Source: Microbacterium sp. Leaf288 (GTDB lineage Bacteria > Actinomycetota > Actinomycetes > Actinomycetales > Microbacteriaceae). Taken from it: a DNA stretch of 64,000 bases. Position 1 is the first letter of the stretch. Every line of letters begins with the position of its first letter. The notes under the pieces were generated by a model that searched no databases, was not told the origin of the DNA, and saw only the letters and a program-made list of their open reading frames with translations. The stretch spans positions 132,114 to 196,113 of the forward strand of contig NZ_LMNI01000011.1 in assembly GCF_001422925.1 (NCBI RefSeq). Direction: 5' to 3'. Below, piece after piece: positions 51,514-60,486 of the stretch. The translations under genes were made by a program, and so were the position numbers.

Positions 51514-51966
51514 ATGGCCACCAACGACCCGTTCCGGGACCTCGACCGCCTTGCTGCCGGTCTCTTCGACACGCGCCGCGGCCCCCGCCGCATGCCGATG
51601 GACCTGTACCGCGACGGCGACCATTACATCCTGACGGCCGACCTTCCGGGCATCGACCCGGGTTCGGTCGACATCGACGTCGACGGACAGCTGCTGACCA
51701 TCCGCGCGGAGCGCACGCTGACGAGCGGCGACGACGTCAAGTGGATCACGCGCGAACGAGAGGCGGCGAGCTTCCTGCGCCAGCTCAATCTGGGCCAGGG
51801 CATCGACACCGAGCGCATCTCCGCGAGCTACAACAACGGCGTGCTGAGCGTGACGATCCCGGTCAGCGAGAAGGCGAAGCCGCGCAAGATCGAGGTGATG
51901 TCCGAGGGCGGCGCGCCGACGATCACGGCGCACGAGTCCGACGCGCCCCAGCCGATCGAGCAGTAG
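51514..51966 (+). CDS. Hsp20/alpha-crystallin small heat-shock protein
   Basis: A 150-residue holdase chaperone that keeps unfolding proteins soluble. The alpha-crystallin domain lies at about 35-130 (DHYILTADLPGIDPGSVDID, then EREAASFLRQLNL and ASYNNGVLSVTIP). The conserved A-x-x-x-N-G-V-L signature is present. An IPV-like IxI motif is not obvious at the C-terminus, which ends with an acidic tail (HESDAPQPIEQ). ATG at 51514 with AGAGGAGAT upstream. Controlled by the CIRCE element. Confidence 0.95.
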   Translation: MATNDPFRDLDRLAAGLFDTRRGPRRMPMDLYRDGDHYILTADLPGIDPGSVDIDVDGQLLTIRAERTLTSGDDVKWITREREAASFLRQLNLGQGIDTERISASYNNGVLSVTIPVSEKAKPRKIEVMSEGGAPTITAHESDAPQPIEQ

Positions 51967-51977
51967 GACCATTCCAG

Positions 51978-52018
51978 AACGGATGCCTCCCCGCCGGCGC
52001 GGCGGCGAGGCATCCGTT
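51978..52018. terminator. Bidirectional terminator
   Basis: AACGGATGCCTC (51978-51989) pairs perfectly with GAGGCATCCGTT (52007-52018), with further CCGCC/GGCGG pairing inside. It lies between the convergent Hsp20 and thymidine kinase genes. Confidence 0.85.
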
Positions 52019-52025
52019 CCGTCGT

Positions 52026-52610
52026 CTACGCTCGTGCGGTTCCGGTGAAGTGCCTGCGGCACCGGGCCTGGTAGGACTCGATCCCTCCGACGTGCGCAGG
52101 CGCCGGCACACCGGCATCGCCGGTGGGAGCCTCGGCGATGCGCTGGTGGAACGCGGCATCCTCGCCACAGACCGCGCACACAGCGGTGAGCTTGACGACG
52201 TCCTCGGCGATCGCCATCAGCGCCGGCAGCGGCTCGAACGGCCGGCCGTCGAACATGACGCACAGCCCTGACACCACCACGGTCACGCCGTCGGCGACCA
52301 GCCCGTCGACGGCGGGGACGAGGTCGGTGCCGAAGAACTGCGCCTCGTCGATGGCGACGAGGTCGAGCCCGCGGCCCTTGACGCCCGCGACGAGCGTCGC
52401 CACGTCGGGCACCGAGCGCGAGGGCACGCTCAGCCCGGAGTGCGAGCTCACCAGTCCCTCGCCCCGCCGATCGTCCAGCGCGTGGCTCACCACCTCGACC
52501 TCGAGCCCCGCGATGCGCGCGCGGCGGACGCGGCGCAGCAGCTCCTCCGACTTTCCGGCGAACATCGGACCGCACACCACCTGTATCCGGGACTGCCTGG
52601 TCGCATGCAT
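52026..52610 (-). CDS. tdk: Thymidine kinase
   Basis: A 194-residue type II thymidine kinase for nucleoside salvage. The P-loop is CGPMFAGKSEELL, Walker B DLVAIDEAQFF, and the lasso has a four-ligand zinc site seen as CAVC and CRRH. The substrate-contact region GGIESYQARC is also present. ATG start at 52610. Confidence 0.96.
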   Translation of the reverse strand: MHATRQSRIQVVCGPMFAGKSEELLRRVRRARIAGLEVEVVSHALDDRRGEGLVSSHSGLSVPSRSVPDVATLVAGVKGRGLDLVAIDEAQFFGTDLVPAVDGLVADGVTVVVSGLCVMFDGRPFEPLPALMAIAEDVVKLTAVCAVCGEDAAFHQRIAEAPTGDAGVPAPAHVGGIESYQARCRRHFTGTARA

Positions 52611-52700
52611 GCCGCCACCCTATGTCCGGTTCGGCGCGAGGCGCACGAGACGACGCGCGAACGACGGTGGCCGTGGGCACCCGGGAGCGAGAACGGCGGA

Positions 52701-53939
52701 TCAGCCCCCCGCGCGGCGTCCTCGCCGCACACGCCCGACCGTTTCCCCGACGGCGACGCCGGTGAGCACGAGGCCCGCGGCGACCGAGAGGGCGAGCGTG
52801 TCGAGCACACGCGCGGCGGCCGCGAGGAGCGCGAGCGCGAGCATCCCCGCGAGCTGTGCGCGCGCCCAGCGCCGCTCGAGCAGATGGCGGAACAGCACCG
52901 TGCCCGCGAGGAACAGCATCGGCCCCCCGATGACCGCGATCGTCGCGGCGACGTCGTGGTCGTGCGGGTGCGAGAGGGCGTCCTTGTCGCCCACGCTGAT
53001 CACGACGATCCCGGCCACGATCGGGAGGTGCATCCACGTGTAGGCGGTGCGTGCCAGGCGACCCGGTGTGTCCGACGCCTCGATGGTCTCGGCGCCGACC
53101 CGTTCGCCGTGGTCGAAGTAGATCCACTACGCTGCGGCAGCGGTCGCGAACGCGGCGACGAGCGCGGCGACCGATGCCGGGGACGACTCGGTCTCGGCGA
53201 AGACGAGGCCGGTGACGAGCATGCCCTCGCCGAGGGCGATCAGGACGAAGAGCGCGGTCCGCTCGGCGATGTGGGGACCCGACAGATCCCAGCGATCGAG
53301 GCGCACCTTGCCGAGGCCCGGGACGGGGAACGCGAGTAGCGTTCCCGCGAGTTCGATCCCGAGCGCGATCGCCCACAGCGGCAGCTGCCACGGGAGAGGC
53401 AGCAGTGCGCCGACCAACCAGAAGACAGCGCTCGCGACCGTCCACGCGAGCACCGCGGTGAAGTCCCTGGACACGGCCGGATCGTGGCGGGCGGTCGCCC
53501 AGACGATGAACGCCGTACGCCCCACCTGAAGGATGACGTAGGCGATCGCGAAGGCCCACGCCCGCTCGCCGAAGGCCTCGGCGATCGAGACGCTCATGAC
53601 GAGCGACACGAACGCGAGGCCGATGACCGCGCCGCGAACCGGCAGCGTCACCGGGTCGAGCCAGTTCGTGACCCAGGTCGTCGACACCCACGCCCACCAC
53701 AGCGCGCACACGATGATCACGCCCTCGAGGACTCCGAGCGGGCTTTGATTCTCGTAGAGATAGGCCGACAGCTGCGTCAGCGCGAACACGAACACGAGGT
53801 CGAAGAAGAGCTCTATGTACGTCACCCGGTCGGCGCGCGGAGTGTCCGTCGGCCTCATCACGTTCCGCGTCATCCCGAAGGGCATGCCCCATCCTGGCAT
53901 CACGCCGGCGCTGATCTCGATCTCGCCCCTGGACGGCAT
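52701..53939 (-). pseudogene. LtrA-family protein gene broken by an amber codon
   Basis: Low-temperature-requirement A-type membrane protein. The 5' part (53939 to 53127) encodes about 270 residues with the family opening VTYIELFFDLVFVFALTQLS and several helices. It ends at a TAG (53129-53127). The same frame continues at once with WIYFDHGERVGAETIEASDT and then MHLPIVAGIVVISVGD to 52701, the normal second half. The family usually has a Trp pair here (WWIYFD), so TGG has probably become TAG by one base. Translation would stop after about two thirds; a sequencing error is possible. The exact start is uncertain (53939 or 53873). Confidence 0.85.
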
Positions 53940-53965
53940 GCCGGCTGCGGGGCACTATTCATCTC

Positions 53966-54790
53966 GTGACGAACAATGCGGAGACGGATGCTGTGAGCGT
54001 GCGTGGTCTGCACGTCACGCGCGGCAGGACCGAGGTGTTCACGGGGCTCGATCTGCACATTCCGCGGGGGCAGATCACCGGCCTGCTCGGCCCGTCGGGG
54101 TGCGGCAAGACCACGCTGATGCGCTCGATCGTGGGCGTGCAGAAGGTGGCGGGCGGCGACGTGACGGTGCTCGGCGAACCCGCCGGTTCGCGCGCGCTGC
54201 GCAAGCGCGTCGCGTACGACACGCAGGCTGCCTCGGTCTACGGCGATCTCACGATCCAGCAGAACCTGCGCTACTTCGCGCGCCTCGTCGACGCGCCCCG
54301 TACCGACGTCGATCGCGTCATCGAGCAGGTCGGCCTCGCCGACCAGCGCGACCAGACCATCGACTCGCTCTCGGGCGGACAGGAGAGCCGCGTCTCGCTC
54401 GCGGTCGCCATGCTCGGGGTGCCCGAGCTGCTCGTGCTCGACGAGCCCACGGTGGGCCTGGATCCGCTGCTGCGCGCCGAGCTGTGGGAGGTCTTCCGCG
54501 GCCTCGCCGACGCCGGCGCGACGCTCATCGTCTCGAGCCACGTCATGGACGAGGCCCTCCGGTGCGACCGCCTCGTGCTCATGCGCGCGGGCCGCATCAT
54601 CGCCGACACGACACCCGACGGTCTCTTCGCCGACACCGGGACGACGGACCCGGATGCCGCGTTCCTCACGCTCATCGAGCGCGACGCGAACGCTCGCGCC
54701 GCGGCCGAGGCGCCGCATCCGCTCACGCGGCGTGAAGCGCGCGAGCAGGCCGAGCATGCGCACCACGCGGACGAGGGGAGCGCCTCATGA
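53966..54790 (+). CDS. ABC-2 type transporter ATP-binding protein
   Basis: A 274-residue ATPase. Walker A is GPSGCGKTTL, the Q-loop DTQAASVYGDL, the signature LSGGQESRVSLA, Walker B LLVLDEPTVGLDP and the H-loop SSHVMDEALR. It belongs to the DrrA/NodI-like group that drives ABC-2 permeases, often for drug or lipid export. The C-terminus carries an acidic and His-rich tail. GTG start with no clear ribosome binding site; an A/T-rich CTATTCAT box lies just before it, so the transcript may be leaderless. Overlaps its permease by ATGA. Confidence 0.92.
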   Translation: MTNNAETDAVSVRGLHVTRGRTEVFTGLDLHIPRGQITGLLGPSGCGKTTLMRSIVGVQKVAGGDVTVLGEPAGSRALRKRVAYDTQAASVYGDLTIQQNLRYFARLVDAPRTDVDRVIEQVGLADQRDQTIDSLSGGQESRVSLAVAMLGVPELLVLDEPTVGLDPLLRAELWEVFRGLADAGATLIVSSHVMDEALRCDRLVLMRAGRIIADTTPDGLFADTGTTDPDAAFLTLIERDANARAAAEAPHPLTRREAREQAEHAHHADEGSAS

Positions 54791-55521
54791 ACGGGGTGCT
54801 GACCCTCGCGACCGCGGGGCGGGTGCTCCGGCAGCTCAGCCACGACCCGCGCTCGATCGCGCTCATGCTCGTCGCGCCGAGCCTGCTCGTGGGCCTGTTC
54901 GCGTGGCTGTTCAGCGATCAGGAGGGCGTGTTCGACCAGTTCGGCGGGCCGATCCTGGCGCTGTTCCCGTTCATCGTGATGTTCCTGATCACCTCGATCA
55001 CGACGCTCCGCGAGCGACGGTCGGGGACCCTCGAGCGGCTGATGACGACGCCGATCGCGAAGGCCGACTTCATCGTCGGCTACGGGCTGGCGTTCGGGCT
55101 CATGGCGACGCTGCAGGCGGTCATCACCGTGACCTTCGCGGTGTGGGTGTGCGGACTGCAGGTCGACGGCCCGCTCTGGCAGCTCGGGCTCGTCGCCGTC
55201 GTCGACGCGATTCTCGGCACCGCGCTCGGGCTCCTGGCGAGCGCCTTCGCACGCACCGAGTTCCAGGCGGTGCAGTTCATGCCGCTCATCGTGTTCCCGC
55301 AGATCATCCTGGGCGGGCTGTTCATGCCCCGCGAGGACATGCCCGAGGCGCTGTACCAGATCTCGAAGATCCTGCCGCTGAGCTACGCCATCGACACGAT
55401 CAACGCGGTCACCGACGGCGACGAGGGCTGGGAGGTCTTCGGGCCTCTGCTCATCGTGGTCGCGTTCGCCGTGGGTGCGCTGATCCTCGCGTCGCTCACG
55501 CTCCGGCGCCGGACGCCATAG
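54787..55521 (+). CDS. ABC-2 type transporter permease
   Basis: A 244-residue membrane protein with six predicted helices, matching the ABC-2 family. Visible parts are ALFPFIVMFLITSITTLRER, RRSGTLERLMTTPI and PLIVFPQIILGGLFMPREDM. It forms an exporter with the ATPase encoded just upstream. The MarR regulator ends 16 bases downstream on the opposite strand, which might link its expression to this pair. Confidence 0.92.
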   Translation: MNGVLTLATAGRVLRQLSHDPRSIALMLVAPSLLVGLFAWLFSDQEGVFDQFGGPILALFPFIVMFLITSITTLRERRSGTLERLMTTPIAKADFIVGYGLAFGLMATLQAVITVTFAVWVCGLQVDGPLWQLGLVAVVDAILGTALGLLASAFARTEFQAVQFMPLIVFPQIILGGLFMPREDMPEALYQISKILPLSYAIDTINAVTDGDEGWEVFGPLLIVVAFAVGALILASLTLRRRTP

Positions 55522-55537
55522 GCCCGACGCCCCGAGG

Positions 55538-55978
55538 TCAGCAGCTGGGCTGCTTCTTGCGCAGCTTCGCGGTGAGGTCGCGCAGCTGGCAGAGCTCGTC
55601 GTCCGAGAGCAGCGACATGCGCTCGGCGATCGCCTTGCCGTGGGCACTGGCGATGCGGCGGAACAAGGAGGCCCCGGCCTCCGTCGCGTGCACGAGCGCT
55701 CCGCGCCCGTCGTCGGGGTCGGCGCACTTGGTGATCAGTCCGCGCGCGACCATGCGGTCGACGAGCCGTGAGACGCTCGGCTGGCTGATCAGCATGTTCG
55801 CCGTCACGTCGCGCAGACGCGCGGTGAGGTCGTCGGCGCGGGTGACCGTGAGGAGCACGTCGTACTCGGCCTGGCTCAGCGTCTCGTCGTCGAAGTCGTC
55901 GTTGATGTCGCCGAACACCTCGTGCTGCGCGCGGAAGAGACTCTCCCACGCGTCGATGGCGAGACGGCGATCGGTCAT
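55538..55978 (-). CDS. MarR-family regulator
   Basis: A 146-residue winged-helix protein. Helices and wing are visible as LSQAEYDVLLTVTRA, NMLISQPSVSRLVDRMVARG and ITKCADPDDGRGALVHATEA. ATG at 55978 lies 7 bases behind TAATCT, so it is leaderless. It is divergent from the DUF2207 gene with only 42 bases between starts, so the two promoters overlap. It could control that gene, the ABC exporter, or both. Confidence 0.92.
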   Translation of the reverse strand: MTDRRLAIDAWESLFRAQHEVFGDINDDFDDETLSQAEYDVLLTVTRADDLTARLRDVTANMLISQPSVSRLVDRMVARGLITKCADPDDGRGALVHATEAGASLFRRIASAHGKAIAERMSLLSDDELCQLRDLTAKLRKKQPSC

Positions 55979-55985
55979 AGCGTCA

Positions 55986-55991
55986 AGATTA
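55986..55991 (-). promoter_or_regulatory. -10 box of the MarR gene
   Basis: TAATCT on the minus strand ends 7 bases before the MarR ATG. Confidence 0.6.
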
Positions 55992-56008
55992 GAGCCTCGC
56001 ACCGACCC

Positions 56009-56014
56009 TAGGCT
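56009..56014 (+). promoter_or_regulatory. -10 box of the DUF2207 gene
   Basis: TAGGCT ends exactly 6 bases before the ATG at 56021. It is only 17 bases from the MarR -10 on the other strand, so the two promoters cannot easily be used at once. Confidence 0.65.
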
Positions 56015-56020
56015 GGCCCC

Positions 56021-57820
56021 ATGGCGTCTTCTGCAGTCGCGTCGTGGCGCACGCATCGTCTCGGATCCGTGGGGCTGGTGCTCGCCCTCCTCGCCGGAGT
56101 GCTGCTCGCCGGCCTCACCCCGAGCCCGGCGCACGCGGGCGTCGACGACTTCTCGTTCGAGAGCCTCGACGTGGAGTACCAGCTGGGCCGTGCCGAGGAC
56201 GGCACCAGCACCCTGACGGTCGTCGAGACGTTCGTGGCGCTGTTCCCCGAGTTCGACCAGAACCGGGGCATGCGCCGCGCCATTCCCGACAGCTACCTGG
56301 GCGCACCCCTGCACCCCGAGCTCGTCTCGATCACCGACGAGACCGGTGCCCCCCGTGCCGAGGAGACGGAATCGGAGGACGGCTACTACTCCATGACGTC
56401 GCGCGCCGACGACTTCGTCCACGGCCGGCAGACGTACGTCTTCACCTACACGCTCCAGAACGTCACGCACCACTTCGCCGACACCGGGGTCGACGAGTTC
56501 TACTGGAACGTCAACGGCGTCGAGTGGCGGCAGCCCTTCGGCCGCATCACCGCGCGTGTGACGATGCCCGACGACCTCGAGGCCGCGCGCACCGGCGCGC
56601 AGGCCTGCTACGTCGGCTCCCAGGGCTCGACCCAGACCTGCGCGATCGAAGATGCCGACGGGATGATCGCGGCCTCGGCCGAGAACGTGCAGCCGTACCA
56701 GACGATGACGATCGCGATCGGGTTCGCCCCTGACACGTTCACCGAGTTCGACCCGAACTATCTCGCCTCGCCGTGGGGCTGGCTGCAGAGCGGGGTGGCC
56801 GTGCTCGGACTCGGCACCGCCCTCGTGCTGGCGGCGGTCACGCGCCGTCGCCATCTCCGCGACGAGCCCGGGCGCCCCGTCATCATCGCGGAGTACACGC
56901 CACCGCGCGGCATCGACGCGCTCGAGAGCGCCGTGCTGCTCAGCCGCACCACGAAGGCGATCCCGGCCGAGGTGCTCGAGCAGGCGGTGGTGGGCAGCAT
57001 CCGTATCGAAGAAGGCCCGCCCAAGTGGTTCGGCGGCACGAAGCTGAAGGCCGTGCTCGTGGACCCGTCCCTCGCCGACGGGGACGGAAGGATGCTGCTG
57101 CCCGGCCTGTTCCCTCAGGGCCTCCCGGGCGAGGAGTTCGAGTTCGGCCGCTCCGACACGAGGTTCTCGACGACGGCGCAGAAGGTGCTGAAGGCGGCGT
57201 CGGCGGAGCTGTCGTCGAGGGGACTGCGGCGGAAGGTGCCGCTGGGTGCCCGGGCCTGGCCGGTCGTCATCGCGATCCTGTCCGCGGTCCTCGTGCTGCT
57301 CTTCGGCATCGGCGCGCTGGCGGGTTACGTGACGGCGTGGGTGCCGATCCTGCTGATCATCGGCTCCGTGCTCGTCGTGCTGCTGGTGGCGGGGATGGTG
57401 TCGCGCAAGCCCCTCACCGCCGCCGGTGCCGAGACGCGCGACCACCTGCTCGGGCTGAAGGAGTTCATCGAGTGGGCCGAGGCCGACCGCATCCGCATGC
57501 TGCAGTCTCCGCAGGGCGCGGAGCGGGTGCGCGTCGACGTCTCGGACCCGCGCATGAAGCTGAAGCTGTACGAGAAGCTGCTGCCGTACGCGGTGGTGTT
57601 CGGCCAGGAGAAGAAGTGGGCCGAAGAGCTCGCCGTGCTCTACGGTTCGGGCAACTCCCCGGGCTGGTACTCGGGCTCGACCGGATTCAACGCGGCGGCG
57701 TTCTCGGCCGGGATCTCGAACCTGTCGACGTCGGCCTCGTCGTCGTCCACGTCCGGCGGGTCGTCGGGCGGCGGCTCCGCGGGCGGCGGTGGCGGCGGAG
57801 GCGGGGGCGGCGGCGTCTGA
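56021..57820 (+). CDS. DUF2207 membrane protein
   Basis: A 599-residue protein with a signal-type helix at about 12-37, a large extracellular DUF2207 domain, a helix near 250-270, a cytosolic part and two further helices near 410-460. Family features include DGTSTLTVVETFVALFPEFD, GMRRAIP and NGVEWRQPFG. The C-terminus is low-complexity Ser and then Gly (more than 20 Gly/Ser/Ala residues), as usual for this family. Function unknown; some members are linked to the cell envelope. Leaderless ATG. Confidence 0.9.
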   Translation: MASSAVASWRTHRLGSVGLVLALLAGVLLAGLTPSPAHAGVDDFSFESLDVEYQLGRAEDGTSTLTVVETFVALFPEFDQNRGMRRAIPDSYLGAPLHPELVSITDETGAPRAEETESEDGYYSMTSRADDFVHGRQTYVFTYTLQNVTHHFADTGVDEFYWNVNGVEWRQPFGRITARVTMPDDLEAARTGAQACYVGSQGSTQTCAIEDADGMIAASAENVQPYQTMTIAIGFAPDTFTEFDPNYLASPWGWLQSGVAVLGLGTALVLAAVTRRRHLRDEPGRPVIIAEYTPPRGIDALESAVLLSRTTKAIPAEVLEQAVVGSIRIEEGPPKWFGGTKLKAVLVDPSLADGDGRMLLPGLFPQGLPGEEFEFGRSDTRFSTTAQKVLKAASAELSSRGLRRKVPLGARAWPVVIAILSAVLVLLFGIGALAGYVTAWVPILLIIGSVLVVLLVAGMVSRKPLTAAGAETRDHLLGLKEFIEWAEADRIRMLQSPQGAERVRVDVSDPRMKLKLYEKLLPYAVVFGQEKKWAEELAVLYGSGNSPGWYSGSTGFNAAAFSAGISNLSTSASSSSTSGGSSGGGSAGGGGGGGGGGGV

Positions 57821-57854
57821 TCCGGGATGCTGCCCCTCGGGGACCGCGCTCGCT

Positions 57855-59336
57855 TCAGCCTTCGTGCGGGTGAGCGGCCGTCGGCTCCGGCACGTGGAGC
57901 CGGGTGAGGAACCGGTCGGTGCCGCGCGGGATGCCGCGGCGATCGCCGAGTGAGACGACCACGGTCACGACCACCGCGATCGGGACGGTCCACGCGGCGG
58001 GCTGCTCGAGGAACGGACGCAGGGCGGGCAATCCCGCCGTCACGAGTCCGCCGCCCAGGATCGCGACGCCGGAGAGGACCGCGCCGGTGAGCATGCCCGC
58101 GATCGCGCCGCGTGCCGTGAGGCCCCGCCACCAGATGCCGAGCAGCAGCACGGGGCACAGGGTCGACGCGGTGAACGCGAAGACCAGGCCGACGCTGCCG
58201 GCGAGCCCCGCCGGCTCGGTGGCCAGCGCGACGACCAGGGGGACGAACGACGAGAGCACCGCGGCGATGCGGAAGCCGCGCACGCTGCCGCCGAGCAGGT
58301 CCTGGCTGATCACCCCGGCGAGCGACACCACGAGCCCCGACGATGTGGAGAGGAACGCCGCGAACGCGCCCGCGATGACGAGGGCCGTCAGCACATCGCC
58401 GAGCGGCCCCGCGATCAGTCGATCGGGCAGCAGCAGGATGAGCGCGTCGGCATCGCCCGACTGCGCGAGGTCGGGCGCGAACGCGCGGCCGAGGAACCCG
58501 AACGCGGTCGGGAACAGATAGAACACCGACAGGAGCACGAGCACGATGACCGTCGTGCGCCGTGCGGCGACACCGTCGGGGTTCGTGTAGAAGCGCACGA
58601 GCACGTGGGGGAGTCCGAGCGTGCCGAGCAGCAGCGCCACCATCAGCGACACGGTGCGGTAGACCTCGAGGTCGCCGGGGCCCGCGCTCGGCGGGAACGC
58701 CTCGACCGGCGGCAATGCGGGCCGCACGTCGCCGACGAGGAGCAGGATCGCGACCACCGGGATCGCGAGGGCTGTGAGCTTCAGCCAGAACTGGAACGCC
58801 TGCACGAAGGTGATCGAGCGCATGCCGCCCGCCGCGACCACCACCGCCACGATGACCGCGACGGCGAGCGACCCCACCCAGGAGGGCAGGCCGGTCGTGA
58901 TCCGCACGGTGAGGGCCGCACCCTGCAGCTGGGGCACGATGTAGAACCACCCGATGACGATCACGAGCGTGCTCGTCACGCGCCGTGCCCACAGGGAGTC
59001 CAGCCGCGCCTCGGTGAAGTCGGGGATCGTGTACGCCCCCGAGCGGCGCAGCGGCGCGGCCACGAACAGCAGCAGCATGAGGTATCCCGCCGTGTACCCG
59101 ATCGGGAACCACAGCGCCGACGATCCGGTGAGCAGGATGAGGCCGGCGATGCCCAGGAACGACGCCGCCGACAGATACTCCCCGCCGATCGCCGACGCGT
59201 TCCACCAGGGACGCACCGTGCGGCTCGCGACGTAGAAGTCGCTCGTCGTGCGCGACACCCGCAGGCCGTAGAAGCCGATGAGCGCCGACGCCACAGCCAC
59301 CGCCGCGATCGCGACGTAGCCGATCGCGGGGTTCAC
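57855..59336 (-). CDS. Solute:sodium symporter
   Basis: A 493-residue SSS-family transporter with about 13 membrane helices. Family marks are RPWWNASAIGGEYLSAASFL, GLPHVLVRFYTNPDG and FLSTSSGLVVSLAGVISQDL. It is related to ActP/MctC-type carriers of acetate, pyruvate or other monocarboxylates. GTG at 59336 with GGAGGACAG upstream, overlapping the DUF485-like stop (GTGA). Last gene of the LytS-LytTR operon, so its expression is tied to the sensor. Confidence 0.92.
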   Translation of the reverse strand: MNPAIGYVAIAAVAVASALIGFYGLRVSRTTSDFYVASRTVRPWWNASAIGGEYLSAASFLGIAGLILLTGSSALWFPIGYTAGYLMLLLFVAAPLRRSGAYTIPDFTEARLDSLWARRVTSTLVIVIGWFYIVPQLQGAALTVRITTGLPSWVGSLAVAVIVAVVVAAGGMRSITFVQAFQFWLKLTALAIPVVAILLLVGDVRPALPPVEAFPPSAGPGDLEVYRTVSLMVALLLGTLGLPHVLVRFYTNPDGVAARRTTVIVLVLLSVFYLFPTAFGFLGRAFAPDLAQSGDADALILLLPDRLIAGPLGDVLTALVIAGAFAAFLSTSSGLVVSLAGVISQDLLGGSVRGFRIAAVLSSFVPLVVALATEPAGLAGSVGLVFAFTASTLCPVLLLGIWWRGLTARGAIAGMLTGAVLSGVAILGGGLVTAGLPALRPFLEQPAAWTVPIAVVVTVVVSLGDRRGIPRGTDRFLTRLHVPEPTAAHPHEG

Positions 59337-59746
59337 CTGTCCTCCGCCAGTGCCCGGTAGCGCGCCTCGTTGCGCGACGCCGCACGCACGTAGAGTCCGC
59401 CGACCGTGATGGCGAGCGGGTACACCCCGACCCCCAGCAGCAGCCACGACAGCGGCACGCCGAGGAGGAACGTCGTGTCGAGCTGGGGCACGAGCGCGAT
59501 GGCCAGCACGAACAGCGCGGTGGCCACGACGAATCCCAGCGCGAACACGATCCCGAGGCGCAGCTGCGAACGGATCAGCGAGCGCACGTACACGCCGGCG
59601 ATGTCGCTCGTGGGACCGCCCTCCGCCTCCGGCGACGACGAGCGGACGGATGCTGCGGGGGAGCCCGCGCGCGGAGCGGTGACGCGTACCCGGCCCGGCG
59701 AGGGCGGGCGCGGGTCGGGGGCTGCGTCGGCGTCGCCCGAGGTCAT
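59333..59746 (-). CDS. DUF485-like membrane protein
   Basis: A 137-residue protein with a proline-rich cytosolic front and two membrane helices (LRLGIVFALGFVVATALFVL and LGVPLSWLLLGVGVYPLAIT), then RNEARYRALAEDR. Its place before a symporter matches the DUF485 proteins that accompany ActP. The ATG at 59746 overlaps the regulator stop (ATGA). It may assist or stabilise the symporter. Confidence 0.82.
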   Translation of the reverse strand: MTSGDADAAPDPRPPSPGRVRVTAPRAGSPAASVRSSSPEAEGGPTSDIAGVYVRSLIRSQLRLGIVFALGFVVATALFVLAIALVPQLDTTFLLGVPLSWLLLGVGVYPLAITVGGLYVRAASRNEARYRALAEDR

Positions 59747-60486
59747 GCGCGCGGCCGGATCGTCGTCGACTCCAGCCTCTCGCGGAGCGCCGGCAGGCAC
59801 CGCCGGCTCACCGGCAACTCGGCGCCGCCGACCGTGACGCTGGGGTGGTCGCCCCCGAGCCGGAGGCGCGCGAGGTGGGGGATCGCAACGAGGTAGGAGC
59901 GGTGGATCCGCACGAAAGCGTCGGACCACTGCCGCTCGAGATCCGACATCGGCACGCGCACGAGGTAGCTCGCTTCCTCGGTGTGCAGCCGCGCGTAGTC
60001 GCCCTGGGCCTGCACGTACCGCACCTCGTCACGCCGGATCATGCGCGTCGTCCCGCCGAGCGTGACGGCGATGAGCTCCGGCTGGGCGGAGGCCGCGGCA
60101 TCCGTCGCCGGCGCGGCCTGCGCCTTCATCGCCTCGAGGACGCGCGTGACCGACCGGTGAAGCCGTTCGGTGCGCACGGGCTTGAGGAGGTAGTCCACCG
60201 CCGCGAGGTCGAAGGCCTCCAGGGCGCTCTCCTCGTCAGCCGTGACGAAGACGAGTGCGGGCCGGCGCTCGAACCGCTGCAGGGCGCGCGCGAGGTCGAA
60301 GCCGCTCAGGCCGGGCATGTGGATGTCGAGGAACGCGGCATCGACGCTCTCCCGCGTCAGCAGCCGGATCGCCTCGGCCCCCGAGGGCGCCTGGTGGATG
60401 ACGCCGATGCGCGGGTCCTGTCCGAGCAGGAACGCGAGCTCGTCGATCGCGGGCTGCTCGTCGTCGGCGATGAGCACCGAGATCAC
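59743..60486 (-). CDS. LytTR-family response regulator
   Basis: A 247-residue regulator. The receiver domain (1-120) starts ISVLIADDEQPAIDEL, with the phosphorylation Asp in AFLDIHMPGLSGFD and Lys in YLLKPVRTERL. The LytTR DNA-binding domain follows (about 145-245; VRYVQAQGDYARLHTEEASY and FVRIHRSYLVAI). LytTR proteins bind paired 9-bp direct repeats about 21 bp apart; such repeats occur before the sensor gene. Overlaps the sensor stop (ATGA). Confidence 0.95.
   Translation of the reverse strand: MISVLIADDEQPAIDELAFLLGQDPRIGVIHQAPSGAEAIRLLTRESVDAAFLDIHMPGLSGFDLARALQRFERRPALVFVTADEESALEAFDLAAVDYLLKPVRTERLHRSVTRVLEAMKAQAAPATDAAASAQPELIAVTLGGTTRMIRRDEVRYVQAQGDYARLHTEEASYLVRVPMSDLERQWSDAFVRIHRSYLVAIPHLARLRLGGDHPSVTVGGAELPVSRRCLPALRERLESTTIRPRA

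Noticed and set aside
53127..53129. Programmed decoding of TAG as pyrrolysine or other recoding in LtrA
   Set aside because: No pylT/pylS or recoding structure is visible, and actinobacteria of this type do not use it. A simple nonsense mutation or sequencing error is more likely.
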